From the NCBI GenBank assembly GCA_937873145.1, contig CALMVK010000310.1:1-37097 (forward strand): a stretch of DNA of 37,097 nt, read 5' to 3'. The DNA is from an uncultured Granulicella sp. (GTDB lineage Bacteria; Acidobacteriota; Terriglobia; Terriglobales; Acidobacteriaceae). The notes below the pieces were generated by a model. That model saw nothing but the letters and a program-made list of their open reading frames with translations. It ran no database searches and had not been told where the DNA came from. Of this stretch, positions 8,017 through 16,473 are shown piece after piece (within the stretch, counting starts at the first letter, position 1; the number at the start of each line of letters is the position of its first letter). A program made the position numbers and the translations under genes.

Positions 8017-9693
8017 TTACTGCACCGTGACGTTGATCGTGGCACTCTGCGTGACGGCTCCCGAAGTTGCGTTGACCACGAGATTGGCTGTGCCGGTAGG
8101 CGTGGGTATGACGATTGGAGAAGAGGTGCCACAACCAGTCACCAACGCCATCACAGCGAGAAGCACCAGGCCGCAAGCAGCGCTCAGAAGACCGCAATGC
8201 GACGCAAGTTTCTGGCGGAATCTGCGCCGCAGGCTCAACAGCGAGGCAAATGGAAGCAGCAGAGCAAGCGATGTGCCAGAGCCTACGCCTCGTCCCAAGA
8301 GGAATGGCTTTGCCTGAGCGGTCGCGGCCGTGGTGGTGATCGTCACGGTGCCAAGGCTTACGGCAGTAGAAGAGACGGTGTACTGGTTTGGCGCAAATGT
8401 GCAAGTTGCGCCAACAGGAAGACCGCTGCAACTCAACGCAACCGTACCGCTGAATCCGTTTACGGGTGCCACGCTTAGACCGACGGTCGCCGATGTACCG
8501 GCCTTTACGGTCGTCGCGCTGCTGGCGGAGGTAAAGCCGAAGGTGGGTGTACCACCCGCCACAGTGGCGTTGGAAATGGCTGCGAAGAGGCCGTGCGTTT
8601 CACCCGTGAGTCCAGCCGAGAAATAGACATTGGAGGTGCTACCGCCGCTGACGGAGGATGTTCCGGTGACTGTAGTGCCGCCCGTCAACAAGTCCCAAAG
8701 GCTGGCATAAGCAAGTGACTTGCCAGTGCCGTCCATCAATTGGCCGATGTAGCTGTAGGCCTTGGGGTCATAGACGTTGATCTTGCCGTCGCCGAAGTTG
8801 CCGATCAGCAGATCGTTGCTGTAAACGCCAAAGTTTGCAGGAGCGAAGGCGATGCCCCAGGGTGCGTTGAGGTTTGCGCCGGTCGCGACCCGGCTGACAA
8901 ACGTTCCGGTTGTGTCGAAGACGTCGACCACACCGGAACCGGGGGCGACTAGTTGCCGATAGGGTGGTGTGGTGCCGCTATGCTGGGCATAGGCAACAAA
9001 GATCTGTGTACCCAGAATGTGAATGGAATAAGGGTAGTAGCCGGAGGGCAAGTTGGGATCGGTAAAGGATCCGGCCAGCTTGGCAGGCTGGTACGAGGAG
9101 TTGTACACCTCTACCGCGCCGGAGCTGAAGTTGGGTGCGAGCAGGAAGCTGGCCGCGGTTGTGTTGAGCAGCGCAAGCCCTGTATACGAGGCACCGGTGC
9201 TGCTGTTGTTAACGACGATCTGAGCGACAGAACCGGCCGTTCCAAGCTTACCGTTCCAGCCCGAGATGGTGCCGTCCAGGGTGGAGAAAAAGAAGTTTGG
9301 GGCCGCGCCGTTTGGTAACAGAAATCCAGTGGAGCCTCCGGTCGTTACCGATCCTGCAGGCAAACCGGCCATGGTGGGTTGCGATGCTAAGGGCACCGTC
9401 ACCTTGAAAGCAGTGATGCCTGTGACCGGTAAAACAAAATTCAGGCCGCTGCCCTGCGCGCTGATCCACCAGTTGGGGCTTGCGGAAATACCCCAAGGAT
9501 TGATGAAGGCTGGGTCCATGGTCTGCGCGGCAACGGAGCCGTCCGAGACGATATTATTGACCGTAAAAGCCTGTGCATGAACCTGCACCGCCGACCCTGC
9601 ACTTACCGCACCAAGACATACAGCCATAAAGACATTGTGCCGCAAGGACCCTATCGCCGCTCTAGCTCGATCCATCAGTGTTTGCTTTTGCAT
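8017..9693 (-). CDS. Secreted TIGR03118-like beta-propeller protein with Ig-like C-terminal region
   Basis: The start chosen is the ATG at 9693, which gives 558 residues beginning MQKQTLMDRARAAIG and has GGAGAAGAGGG upstream. A longer reading from 9741 adds 16 residues and has no better ribosome site. A signal peptide ending near VQVHAQA precedes the mature start FTVNNIVSDG. The segment with DPAFINPWGISASPNWWIS and SGWNG is the pattern of the TIGR03118 family, a propeller of unknown function. A Ser/Thr/Gly-rich Ig-like region follows (VGLSVAPVNGFSGTVALSC). The last 110 residues hold two hydrophobic segments, the second reading LLAVMALVTGCG, then a short beta-rich tail. Expected location is the cell surface or periplasm. 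The family is reasonably clear; the role is unknown. Confidence 0.75.
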   Translation of the reverse strand: MQKQTLMDRARAAIGSLRHNVFMAVCLGAVSAGSAVQVHAQAFTVNNIVSDGSVAAQTMDPAFINPWGISASPNWWISAQGSGLNFVLPVTGITAFKVTVPLASQPTMAGLPAGSVTTGGSTGFLLPNGAAPNFFFSTLDGTISGWNGKLGTAGSVAQIVVNNSSTGASYTGLALLNTTAASFLLAPNFSSGAVEVYNSSYQPAKLAGSFTDPNLPSGYYPYSIHILGTQIFVAYAQHSGTTPPYRQLVAPGSGVVDVFDTTGTFVSRVATGANLNAPWGIAFAPANFGVYSNDLLIGNFGDGKINVYDPKAYSYIGQLMDGTGKSLAYASLWDLLTGGTTVTGTSSVSGGSTSNVYFSAGLTGETHGLFAAISNATVAGGTPTFGFTSASSATTVKAGTSATVGLSVAPVNGFSGTVALSCSGLPVGATCTFAPNQYTVSSTAVSLGTVTITTTAATAQAKPFLLGRGVGSGTSLALLLPFASLLSLRRRFRQKLASHCGLLSAACGLVLLAVMALVTGCGTSSPIVIPTPTGTANLVVNATSGAVTQSATINVTVQ

Positions 9694-10129
9694 AGTGACC
9701 CTCTTCTCCGCCAGGGCGGAAGCCATCTCACCGCGATGCATCTGCAGTTAGCAATAGCCTAGGGTGAAGCTTCGCCGTTGATGTCAAGCAATTGTCACGG
9801 ACATATCATTTGTTGTGAGACAGTGTAGCGGTATCTACGGATCGCTAGACCATGGCCCCAGCTCATCTTGCCGATGTCTAATGAAGCTGCGGTTAGAGCA
9901 GGTCCTCGACGGATCCTCCGTACGACTTCGTGACTTTTAATGATTCAGCGCGGTCTCCATCGCCGGTCTTCTCCTTGGCGGCAGATCCGGCTTTGTCGTC
10001 CTCGCGGCGCCGCTTGTCTTCGGTCAACTCCTCGCCTCCGTTCTCCTACGCCCTCATGCGCGTTTTTCAGAAGTTGTGCATCCTGCCTTCAGTCAGGTAC
10101 TGTACTCCCGTTTGCTCAGGAGTCTTATC
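9694..10129. other. Intergenic region between divergent genes, no supported gene
   Basis: These 436 bases separate the divergent TIGR03118-like and Tat-signal genes, so promoters for both should be here. One plus-strand frame is open from 9944 to 10129 and runs into the next gene. It encodes a hydrophobic stretch (SIAGLLLGGRSGFVVLAAPL) without an ATG, and may be a relic or chance. I cannot place a promoter with confidence. Confidence 0.4.
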
Positions 10130-11569
10130 ATGCCAAGCCAAACCGTCTCACGCCGCAGCTTTTTCGGCCTGGGAACATCTGCCGCCATGCTCGCCGGTCT
10201 GCCCGCCGGCCTAACCCTCACCTCCCCGGCACAGGCCCAGACCAGGCCCGTCACTCTGCTCCACGACGTAGAGCAGCTTCCCGACTCCCTCAACGCCGCC
10301 TTTGCCTTTACTTACCAGATGATGGACGCCTTCGCGACCGGCGCCACCGTCCGGCTCGCTCAAAGCTACAGCGACCAGGCTCTTGGCGCCACGGCCTTCA
10401 CCTACGACAACGCCGTCCTGCTTCACGCCCTGCTTGGTTCTGAAGACCCCGAGAATCTCTCCCGCGCCGAAGTCCTCGGCCAGGGCCTGCTCTATGCCCA
10501 GGCCAACAACTTTCCCGTTGCCGACGGCCGTTTCGCCCAGGCTTACTATGTCAACGTCGCCGGCCCTGGCGGCGCTTTTATCACTCCCGCCGCTGCCCCG
10601 TTCTACTTCTATTCGAGCGCCGTCGGCGACCAGGCCTGGGCCGGCATGGCCCTTGCTCAGCTCTTCGCTCGCACCCACAATTCCATCTACCTGAACGGCG
10701 CTCTGAAGGTTGCCAACTGGATTGTCGTCAACGCCTTCAGCACCAGCGGCGCCGGCGGCTATTCCTTCGGCACCACCATCAACCAGTACAACCAGTCCAT
10801 CCCCTCCACCAACGGCAAATCCACCGAGCACAACATCGATACCTACGCCTTCTTCACCATGCTCGACACCCTTACCAGCGGCGGCCACGCCACCGACGGC
10901 CAAACCTGGAAGTCTCTCGCCCAACATGCCCTCGTCTTCCTTGCGTCTGTCTACAACGCCGCCGGCCCTTACTTTTACACCGGCACCAATCCTGACGGCG
11001 TTACCCTCAATCTCACACCCATCCCAGAAGATTGCCAGACCTGGTCCTACATGGCTCTGCTCGGCAGCGGCCTCGATCTTCCTTCCCGCACAAAGACCAT
11101 CGATTGGGCACTCAACAATCTGCACTCCACGGACACCGCCGCAGCCCCGCACACCAGCATCACCGGCACCGAAAAGTTCAACGGCCTCGTCTTCGACACC
11201 GCCAGCCTAACCACCAAAGCTGACGATCCCGACGCAGTCTGGCTTGAAGGCACCGCCCACACCGCGGCGGCCCTGATTGCACGCGTCCTTCGTGGCGGCG
11301 ATACTGTCTCGTCCCTCATTGCCGACATCACCTCTACCATCACTTTGCTGCAGGATTGTATGCACGCCCAAAAGCTCCTTGGCGCAGGCCAGACCATTGG
11401 CGGTAAACCAATCCCCGTCGGTATCGGCCTCGTCGCCGCCACCAGCGTGTTGGACACCGGCTTCGGCTACACCTACGGACCCTCACTGCACATTGGCGCA
11501 ACCGGCTGGTTTTTGCTTGCCGGTTATGCCTCGAATCCTTTTCAACTCGGATACCGCATCCTCGGCTAA
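10130..11569 (+). CDS. Tat-exported protein, probable alpha/alpha-toroid (glycosidase-like) fold, function unknown
   Basis: The ATG at 10130 is chosen over the upstream GTG at 10076 because it has a TCAGGAG ribosome site and puts the twin-arginine motif SRRSFFGLG at residues 6-14, followed by an Ala-rich hydrophobic stretch and AQAQ cleavage region. The mature part (479 residues in all) has regularly spaced helical repeats with aromatic and Gly-rich turns, such as YDNAVLLHALL, DQAWAGMALAQLF, WLEGTAHTAAALI and HIGATGWFLLAGY. These resemble the (alpha/alpha)-toroid of bacterial glycosidase- and lyase-like proteins. I cannot name catalytic residues. It is likely periplasmic and folded before export. 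A clean terminator follows. Confidence 0.65.
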   Translation: MPSQTVSRRSFFGLGTSAAMLAGLPAGLTLTSPAQAQTRPVTLLHDVEQLPDSLNAAFAFTYQMMDAFATGATVRLAQSYSDQALGATAFTYDNAVLLHALLGSEDPENLSRAEVLGQGLLYAQANNFPVADGRFAQAYYVNVAGPGGAFITPAAAPFYFYSSAVGDQAWAGMALAQLFARTHNSIYLNGALKVANWIVVNAFSTSGAGGYSFGTTINQYNQSIPSTNGKSTEHNIDTYAFFTMLDTLTSGGHATDGQTWKSLAQHALVFLASVYNAAGPYFYTGTNPDGVTLNLTPIPEDCQTWSYMALLGSGLDLPSRTKTIDWALNNLHSTDTAAAPHTSITGTEKFNGLVFDTASLTTKADDPDAVWLEGTAHTAAALIARVLRGGDTVSSLIADITSTITLLQDCMHAQKLLGAGQTIGGKPIPVGIGLVAATSVLDTGFGYTYGPSLHIGATGWFLLAGYASNPFQLGYRILG

Positions 11570-11578
11570 CTCCACCTG

Positions 11579-11610
11579 CGCAAGCTGCGGGATGAGAGCC
11601 GCAGCTTGCG
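11579..11610 (+). terminator. Rho-independent-type terminator
   Basis: A 12-bp perfect stem pairs 11579-11590 with 11599-11610 across an 8-base loop and is followed by CTTTATAGT. It starts 10 bases after the stop of the Tat-signal gene. Confidence 0.7.
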
Positions 11611-11684
11611 CTTTATAGTCATAAAGCAGCGTAGCGATGTAATTGGATTTATGCGGTCTGCAACTACACTTGCAGGTAAGTGGT

Positions 11685-12671
11685 CTAGACCTCTACCACA
11701 GCGCCCGGAATTTGGGCCTGACACAGCCGCAGCGTGGCACCTCGAAGCCGGAGACCATCTGCTCGGTTCATGAAGTAGCGCAGGTTGAGTTCCTCGATCC
11801 CCACATCTTCTACGACACCTAAACCATAACGGTTTAGATCTTTGCGAAGCGATTCCGATGTGAAGAAAAGTCGCAATGGCTCACCCATGAGGGCTACCTT
11901 CGTGGCCACAATCCGGCGAATGATGAGGTCAAGCAGGGATGTTGCTGCCGATGAGTATCCATAGTCAAACACCACGCTTGAACCCGGATAACAGTCACCA
12001 AGCACCTCGAGAGTTCCAGCAAAGGCCTGCGCTGAAAGATAGGCAGTCACACCGAGCCACGCAGTCACGGTGAGCTGCGTAAAATCGAAGCCGGCGCTAA
12101 GCAGTTTCTGCCGCAACGACTCCTCGTCATAGTTCACCGGCACCAGGGTTGCATTCGGCGGCACTTGCAGGCCGGCAGCCTGGAGGCGTTCCCGCTTCCA
12201 GGCCTGAGTCGCCGGACGGTCTACTTCAAAGACCCGCACGCCCGGATAAGGATTGCGCAGGGCAAAGGTGTCGAGTCCCGCACCTAAGACCAAATACTGC
12301 ACAGCGCCGTATTTGCGCACCGCAGTGGCTAACGTGTCTTCCGCAAAGCGTGCCCGCATCACCATCCAAGCACGAATCGGTTTGGCGTAGAAACTATCCA
12401 GAATGGAAGGTCTGCGTCTTAACTCACGTTTCACTTTCTCGTCCAGAATGGGTATGGCATACTGGTCTCTAAAAATTAAAGGATCCGCGTCAGCTATCTG
12501 GTGAAGAGCTCGGCGCATGGCTGGACGTGACGCGGTCCATGAGGGTTTCGTATCTTTCACAAAGATGAGTGTACTGTCCTGCTCGGTGAAGTGCTGACAT
12601 TGCAGGCATCCAGAATGAATGCCGTACCTTCTTGTGAAGCGCTCTGCTTGCAGGGTCTTACTCACCGCCAA
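11685..12671 (-). CDS. Class I SAM-dependent methyltransferase, TIGR00027/LCMT-like
   Basis: The core matches the TIGR00027 methyltransferase family, related to leucine carboxyl methyltransferases. SAM-binding motif I reads VQYLVLGAGLDTFALR, the acidic motif reads VRVFEVDRPATQAWKR, and VTAWLGVTAYLS and VVFDYGY follow. The N-terminal PSWTASRPAMRRALHQ is the usual family opening. The first 40 residues from the ATG at 12671 do not look like the family, so translation may begin further in, for example at a GTG just before KDTKPSW. The substrate is unknown; relatives act on small molecules such as polyketides. It borders a zone of gene fragments on its 5' side. Confidence 0.8.
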   Translation of the reverse strand: MAVSKTLQAERFTRRYGIHSGCLQCQHFTEQDSTLIFVKDTKPSWTASRPAMRRALHQIADADPLIFRDQYAIPILDEKVKRELRRRPSILDSFYAKPIRAWMVMRARFAEDTLATAVRKYGAVQYLVLGAGLDTFALRNPYPGVRVFEVDRPATQAWKRERLQAAGLQVPPNATLVPVNYDEESLRQKLLSAGFDFTQLTVTAWLGVTAYLSAQAFAGTLEVLGDCYPGSSVVFDYGYSSAATSLLDLIIRRIVATKVALMGEPLRLFFTSESLRKDLNRYGLGVVEDVGIEELNLRYFMNRADGLRLRGATLRLCQAQIPGAVVEV

Positions 12672-12759
12672 ATTCGCAGAGTTCCAACAAAGTTCAGGCA
12701 GACATAAAATACTATGGTCTAACTACAAGCAGCAATGCAGGCTGACACCGATTTAATTC

Positions 12760-12966
12760 TTAAGCTTGGCCAACCCAGATAGACTGCCGATAGAGGATGT
12801 TGTAAATGCTGGCAATCTCGTCGGTCGCAGAAAGCACCGGAAATGCGCGGCGGCGATTGACTTGGTTCATCGCTGCTGACGAATCAGCATCAAGAGCAAT
12901 CACATCAATATCAGCAGCCTTGAATCCAGCGAGCGCATGGTCGAGCATGTCCAGCAACCGTGCGTT
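12760..12966 (-). pseudogene. Fragment of a redoxin (AhpC/TSA-type) domain
   Basis: Minus-strand residues starting at NARLLDMLDHALAGF, then IDVIALDAD, FPVLSATDEIASIYNILYR and a stop, match the C-terminal half of a thioredoxin-like redoxin. The closest pattern I know is the redoxin domain of TPR/ASPIC-type proteins, which read YNILYRYLFD at this point. The active-site Trp-Cys-x-x-Cys half is missing. The frame stays open upstream to an ATG at 13155, but that part lies antisense to the GH36 fragment and is a shadow. The fragment is therefore broken at both ends and not a working gene. Confidence 0.5.
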
Positions 12967-13401
12967 TGCACCGGCCATACCTCGCATGAGGCCAATCCAT
13001 GGTCCTCGATAGGCCGGCAGGACGAGACGACCGAAGAGGCCGGTCCGGTATGGTTCGGGGAACTTGGTTGGAGCGGCAGCTGGCACATCGTCATGGAGTA
13101 CACCTCGTTGCATCAGCCAAGGGTTACGGGAGGGTTCTATCCATTCGATTTTCAATGGACGCTCGCCGCCGGCACCTCGCTTGAAACGCCAAAGTTTTAC
13201 GGCAGATATACGGTGGGCGGAGACGGTGAGGTGTCACGCATCCTGAGCGAGTTTCAGCTCCAGGAAATTCTTCCCAAGCGCGGAGAGCCGCAGAGGCCGC
13301 GTCCACGTCCCATCATCTATAACTCCCGGGAAGCAACCGAAATGAACTTCACCGGCGACACGCAGATCATGCTGGCCGAACGCGCCGCCAAGGCAGGCGT
13401 G
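12967..13401 (+). pseudogene. Internal fragment of a GH36 alpha-galactosidase
   Basis: About 145 codons read in one frame with clear GH36 (RafA/AgaA-like) features in order: TGHTSHEANPW, GPVWFGELGWSGSWHIV, RVTGGFYPFDFQW, SLETPKFYGRYT, PRPRPIIYNSREATEMNF and MLAERAAKAGV. Similarity starts abruptly at 12967 and stops after AAKAGV, just before where the family has its DDGWF strand. The catalytic nucleophile domain and both ends are therefore missing. The frame itself is intact (an ATG at 12937 and a stop at 13467 exist), which suggests recent truncation, but it cannot be an active enzyme. Confidence 0.8.
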
Positions 13402-13505
13402 AGAGCGCCTTGTCATGGTCGGCAAACAAAGACGTTATCCACATTCTTCTGCACGCGCTTCCGCTGAGCGCTCACTAATTAAGGCAAACGCGGAGTCGAC
13501 CTATC

Positions 13506-13538
13506 GCTCCTTCGCTCCTTCGCTTCCTTCGCTTCCTT
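13506..13538. repeat. Short imperfect tandem repeat, 8-9 bp unit, four copies
   Basis: Two copies of GCTCCTTC are followed by two of GCTTCCTT(C). It lies in the non-coding zone downstream of the GH36 fragment and looks like slippage in decaying DNA. Confidence 0.75.
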
Positions 13539-13646
13539 ATGTAAGAAGGAGTCCACGCAATGGCCGAATGGATGCTAATGACACAGTCTCACCTTCAGCT
13601 TTACGCTGCAAAATCCTGTAGAGCACCTGCTCCTCTACCGAAGAGA

Positions 13647-13781
13647 TTAGCCACGCACCCGTCGCTGAGAGGGTTTCTTCATCTTCGCTCTTCCGCAGAG
13701 CGGACAACGAAACTTCCGCTTGCCATGATAGATGTGACCCTTCAACTCCACCATTGAGATACGGCATCGTTTACAAGTCAT
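13647..13781 (-). CDS. Small zinc-ribbon protein, 44 residues
   Basis: The minus strand encodes a complete short ORF from ATG (13781) to TAA (13647). It has two Cys pairs, TCKRC at residues 2-6 and CPLCG at 26-30, with GHIYHGKRKF between and a very basic tail (MKKPSQRRVRG). This is the layout of a single treble-clef or zinc-ribbon domain that could bind nucleic acid or a protein partner. The preceding CAGAGGGTCGG gives a possible ribosome site. It lies alone in a relic-rich zone, so it may be a real small gene or the N-terminal remnant of a larger zinc-ribbon protein. I do not recognise the family with certainty. Confidence 0.5.
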   Translation of the reverse strand: MTCKRCRISMVELKGHIYHGKRKFRCPLCGRAKMKKPSQRRVRG

Positions 13782-14114
13782 CCGACCCTCTGAGGACAAA
13801 GCTCAACGTGCTGTATCCGGCTTATTTGAAGGACCGCGCGTCGTCCGTCGAGCAATATCTTGTAACTTTCGTCGGCAAAGTTCTCTCAACTCCAGACCGG
13901 CTTTAGAGCGACTGCGGCGAACCGGAAAAACCGTTATCTCTGCACCGCGCAAGGAACACTTACCACGAACTCTAGAACAAGAGGCGCGGCGTTACTCTAG
14001 CGTCCGCCCCTTGCAGCCTCGCGAAGGTTAGCTTAAATCTGAACACCGCGGGAAACTATCGCAAGAGAGTCGCAGGCTACAATTGCTGCTCAGGAATACA
14101 AAGCATTTAGTAGT
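13782..14114. other. Non-coding stretch, nothing supported
   Basis: This stretch lies between the small zinc-ribbon ORF and tRNA-Ser. It carries only short ORFs without recognisable domains, and no clear hairpin or repeat. Confidence 0.5.
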
Positions 14115-14206
14115 TGGCGGAGAGGGAGGGATTCGAACCCCCGGTACCCGTAAAGGTACGTCTGATTTCGAGTCAGGTGCATTCAACCGGGCTCTGCCAC
14201 CTCTCC
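14115..14206 (-). tRNA. tRNA-Ser, anticodon CGA
   Basis: Read on the minus strand, the acceptor stem pairs GGAGAGG (5', at 14206-14200) with CCTCTCC (14125-14119). Discriminator G and an encoded CCA end the gene at 14115. The anticodon loop CTCGAAA gives anticodon CGA for the codon UCG. A long variable arm (GTACCTTTACGGGTAC) marks it as class II, and the T arm reads GGGGGTTCGAATCCC. All parts are present. A short ORF drawn across this gene is spurious. Confidence 0.96.
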
Positions 14207-14217
14207 GCACTGCTCCA

Positions 14218-14246
14218 AGTCTACCGAGAGACCTTCTTTTGTTCAA
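14218..14246 (-). promoter_or_regulatory. Candidate promoter of tRNA-Ser
   Basis: On the minus strand TTGAAC and TAGACT are separated by exactly 17 bases and lie 11 bases before the tRNA 5' end. This fits a housekeeping sigma promoter with a short leader. Confidence 0.55.
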
Positions 14247-14269
14247 TGGCCGAGACTTAGACTGAAACG

Positions 14270-15391
14270 ATGGATATCGCCTGGACTGCCGAACTGCGTG
14301 GATGGGTCGAAGACTCCGCGCTCCAACACGGATTCAGCCTCGCGGGAGTTGCGCCAGCCCTTGAGGCGGATGACCCCCTCGCGTCTGAGACCGGCGAGCG
14401 GTTTACCGCGTGGGTCGACGCCGGCCGGGCAGGAGAAATGGAGTATCTGAAGCGCCGCGACTCGGACGGCGCGTTATTACGTACATCGGCCCGCGTGGCG
14501 CTTCCCTGGGCGCGGTCGATTATAGTGTGCGCGCTGAACTATAACTCGGCAGGGCCGCGGTCGATCGATCCGACGGAGGCCGGCGCGGGCTGGATTGCAC
14601 GCTACGCCTGGCTAGGCGACGCCGAAGGCCGCCCTACCGACTATCACGACGATCTGCTGGCCAGGCTGCGCAACGTAGAGGCCGCACTCCGGCAGCGGGT
14701 GACCTGCCAGACGCGCTGCTACGTAGATACAGGCCCGCTGCTCGAACGGGACTTTGCGGCGCGGGCCGGCGTGGGCTGGATCGGCAAAAATACGTGCGTG
14801 CTCAATCAAGAGCACGGCTCGTGGCTGCTGCTGGGTGTAATCGTAACTTCCCTGACCGTTCCCGCAGAAGTGGTGCTCGACGTGGCGGCAGACCGCTGCG
14901 GCAGCTGTACCCGGTGCCTGGACGCCTGTCCGACCGGAGCGTTGATTGCGCCACGCCAGATGGACGCCTCGACGTGCATTGCGTATCTCACCATTGAGAA
15001 AAAAGGCAGCATTCCGCCGGAGTTGCGTGCCGGGATGGGCCGACAGGTCTTTGGCTGCGACATCTGCCAGGAGGTGTGTCCGTGGAACCGCAAGGCCCCC
15101 GTAATTGCGCGGCACGACCTGCAAACGCGGAAGGAATTGGTGAACCCGGACCTCGGCTGGCTCGCGGCACTCGACCAGGCTGGATTCAAGGAGCTTTTTG
15201 CGGGCTCGCCGCTCGAGCGGACCAAGCGCGGCCGTGTGCTCAGAAACGTGGCCATCGCCATGGGCAATAGCGGCCAGCGCGAGTTCGTTCCGCAGCTTGA
15301 AGCGTGGGCGGCCGGCGAGGATTCAGCGCTCGCCGAAAGTGCGCAGTGGTCGCTCGAGCAACTGCAAGCAAAGACCTCCGAGCAGCTTTGA
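14270..15391 (+). CDS. queG: Epoxyqueuosine reductase QueG
   Basis: QueG reduces epoxyqueuosine to queuosine in the wobble position of certain tRNAs, using cobalamin and two [4Fe-4S] clusters, in the cytosol. The 373-residue protein has the catalytic region YVDTGPLLER (Asp153), GVGWIGKNTCVLN (167-179), a first cluster motif with Cys210, 213, 216 and 220, and a second with Cys263, 266 and 270 (FGCDICQEVCPWN). A HEAT-like C-terminal part follows. Length is normal for the family. The start at 14270 puts the typical helix before FSLAGVAPA. The gene starts 63 bases from the divergent tRNA-Ser(CGA), which is not a queuosine-bearing tRNA, so the proximity is probably chance. Confidence 0.95.
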   Translation: MDIAWTAELRGWVEDSALQHGFSLAGVAPALEADDPLASETGERFTAWVDAGRAGEMEYLKRRDSDGALLRTSARVALPWARSIIVCALNYNSAGPRSIDPTEAGAGWIARYAWLGDAEGRPTDYHDDLLARLRNVEAALRQRVTCQTRCYVDTGPLLERDFAARAGVGWIGKNTCVLNQEHGSWLLLGVIVTSLTVPAEVVLDVAADRCGSCTRCLDACPTGALIAPRQMDASTCIAYLTIEKKGSIPPELRAGMGRQVFGCDICQEVCPWNRKAPVIARHDLQTRKELVNPDLGWLAALDQAGFKELFAGSPLERTKRGRVLRNVAIAMGNSGQREFVPQLEAWAAGEDSALAESAQWSLEQLQAKTSEQL

Positions 15392-15419
15392 TAGCATCGG
15401 AGCTGGGTGTCCATCGCCG

Positions 15420-16400
15420 ATGTTTTCGATCTCCCCGAAGCTGAAAAATCCGCCAGAGCAGGAGAAGCCGCTGCAGCCGGCTGCTGTTGCGAAGGTCAAG
15501 GAACCAGAAGAGCCGGCGCCGATCGAGCACGTCAAGCCCATTGTGCCGCAGTCCGGCTGGTGGCCGCAGACCAAGGCACTCGCGCTCTACCTGGCGGAGA
15601 CCGAGGTGCACACCTATGCGTTCAGCGTGGCGGCAAACACCATCCTGGCGCTGTTTCCGTTCCTGGTGCTGATGATTACGCTGGCCGAGCGAGTCTTCCA
15701 CTCGAAGGCGATGGTGGAGGTGCTGGGCGACCTAATGCACACCATGCTGCCCAGCAACCAGGAGTTCGTCATGCGCAACATGGTCGCGCTGGTGCATCCC
15801 CACAAGGGCACGCAGGCGTTCTCGGTGTTCATGCTGCTGGTCACCTCGACGGGAGTGTTTCTGCCGCTTGAAGTAGCGCTCAACAACGTCTGGGGCGTAA
15901 AGCAAAATCGCAACTACCTGATGAACCAGGTGGTTTCACTTGGGCTCGCAGCGGCCGTAGGCGCGCTGGTCATGGGGTCGGTGGCGGCGACGGCAGCGCA
16001 GCGTACGCTATTGACCTGGATCTTCTTCGGGCACACGGACAATCTCGTCTTTCGCCTGGTGGGAGAAGGAGTTCTAAACTTCCTTGCCGTCATCGCAAGC
16101 ATCCTGATCTTCTTTCTCATCTATTGGATCCTGCCGCATCGCAAGATTCCCGCAATGGCGGTGCTACCGACCGCCATCGTCGTAGGGCTGATGTGGGAAG
16201 TCGCAAAGTATCTGTATGTGCTGGCACTGCCGCGGCTGGATTTCGAGTCGGTTTACGGTCCGTTCCGGGTGTCGGTCGGCATTATGATGTGGGCGTTTCT
16301 CTCCGGGCTATTGCTGCTGGCGGGCGCTCACTTTTCAGCCACCCGGTACACGCTGCGGCTGGCGCGGGAGGCAGCCGCAGCGGAACAGATGGCAACTTAG
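15420..16400 (+). CDS. YihY/BrkB-family inner-membrane protein
   Basis: The ATG at 15420 is chosen because the frame upstream overlaps queG and does not look like protein. The result has 326 residues. A Pro/Glu/Lys-rich cytosolic lead of about 45 residues comes first. The YihY core follows with about six membrane helices, including TYAFSVAANTILALFPFLVLMI, the GVFLPLEVALNNVWGVKQNRNY loop that is characteristic of the family, and a final helix MMWAFLSGLLLLAGAHF. Members were once called ribonuclease BN, but that assignment is not supported for this family; the role is unknown. It follows queG by 28 bases. Confidence 0.88.
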   Translation: MFSISPKLKNPPEQEKPLQPAAVAKVKEPEEPAPIEHVKPIVPQSGWWPQTKALALYLAETEVHTYAFSVAANTILALFPFLVLMITLAERVFHSKAMVEVLGDLMHTMLPSNQEFVMRNMVALVHPHKGTQAFSVFMLLVTSTGVFLPLEVALNNVWGVKQNRNYLMNQVVSLGLAAAVGALVMGSVAATAAQRTLLTWIFFGHTDNLVFRLVGEGVLNFLAVIASILIFFLIYWILPHRKIPAMAVLPTAIVVGLMWEVAKYLYVLALPRLDFESVYGPFRVSVGIMMWAFLSGLLLLAGAHFSATRYTLRLAREAAAAEQMAT

Positions 16401-16473
16401 CTGCAGGAGCACTTGGGGAGTCGCCTGCCCCTTTGTTGTCTTTCCCCGAAGGGAATCTGCGGTTGCTCTTGCC

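Noticed and set aside
10211-11152. 313-codon minus-strand ORF opposite the Tat-signal gene
   Set aside because: It is Gly/Val/Glu-rich with no domain, and lies antisense to a gene with a signal peptide, ribosome site and terminator.
12967-13155. N-terminal part of a minus-strand redoxin-like ORF starting at 13155
   Set aside because: This part is exactly antisense to the GH36 fragment; only the portion below 12966 resembles a redoxin, so the Trp-containing stretch that looks like a degenerate active site is a coincidence.
13506-13538. CRISPR-like array
   Set aside because: The units are only 8-9 bp, contiguous and without spacers, so it is a simple tandem repeat.
14028-14246. Minus-strand 72-codon ORF, and a plus-strand ORF at 14083-14265
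   Set aside because: Both are read through the tRNA-Ser gene and are the familiar false ORFs of tRNA loci.
15198-15419. Longer N-terminus of the YihY-family gene from 15198
   Set aside because: The extension overlaps queG in another frame and is Arg/Ser-rich without features; the ATG at 15420 gives a normal protein.
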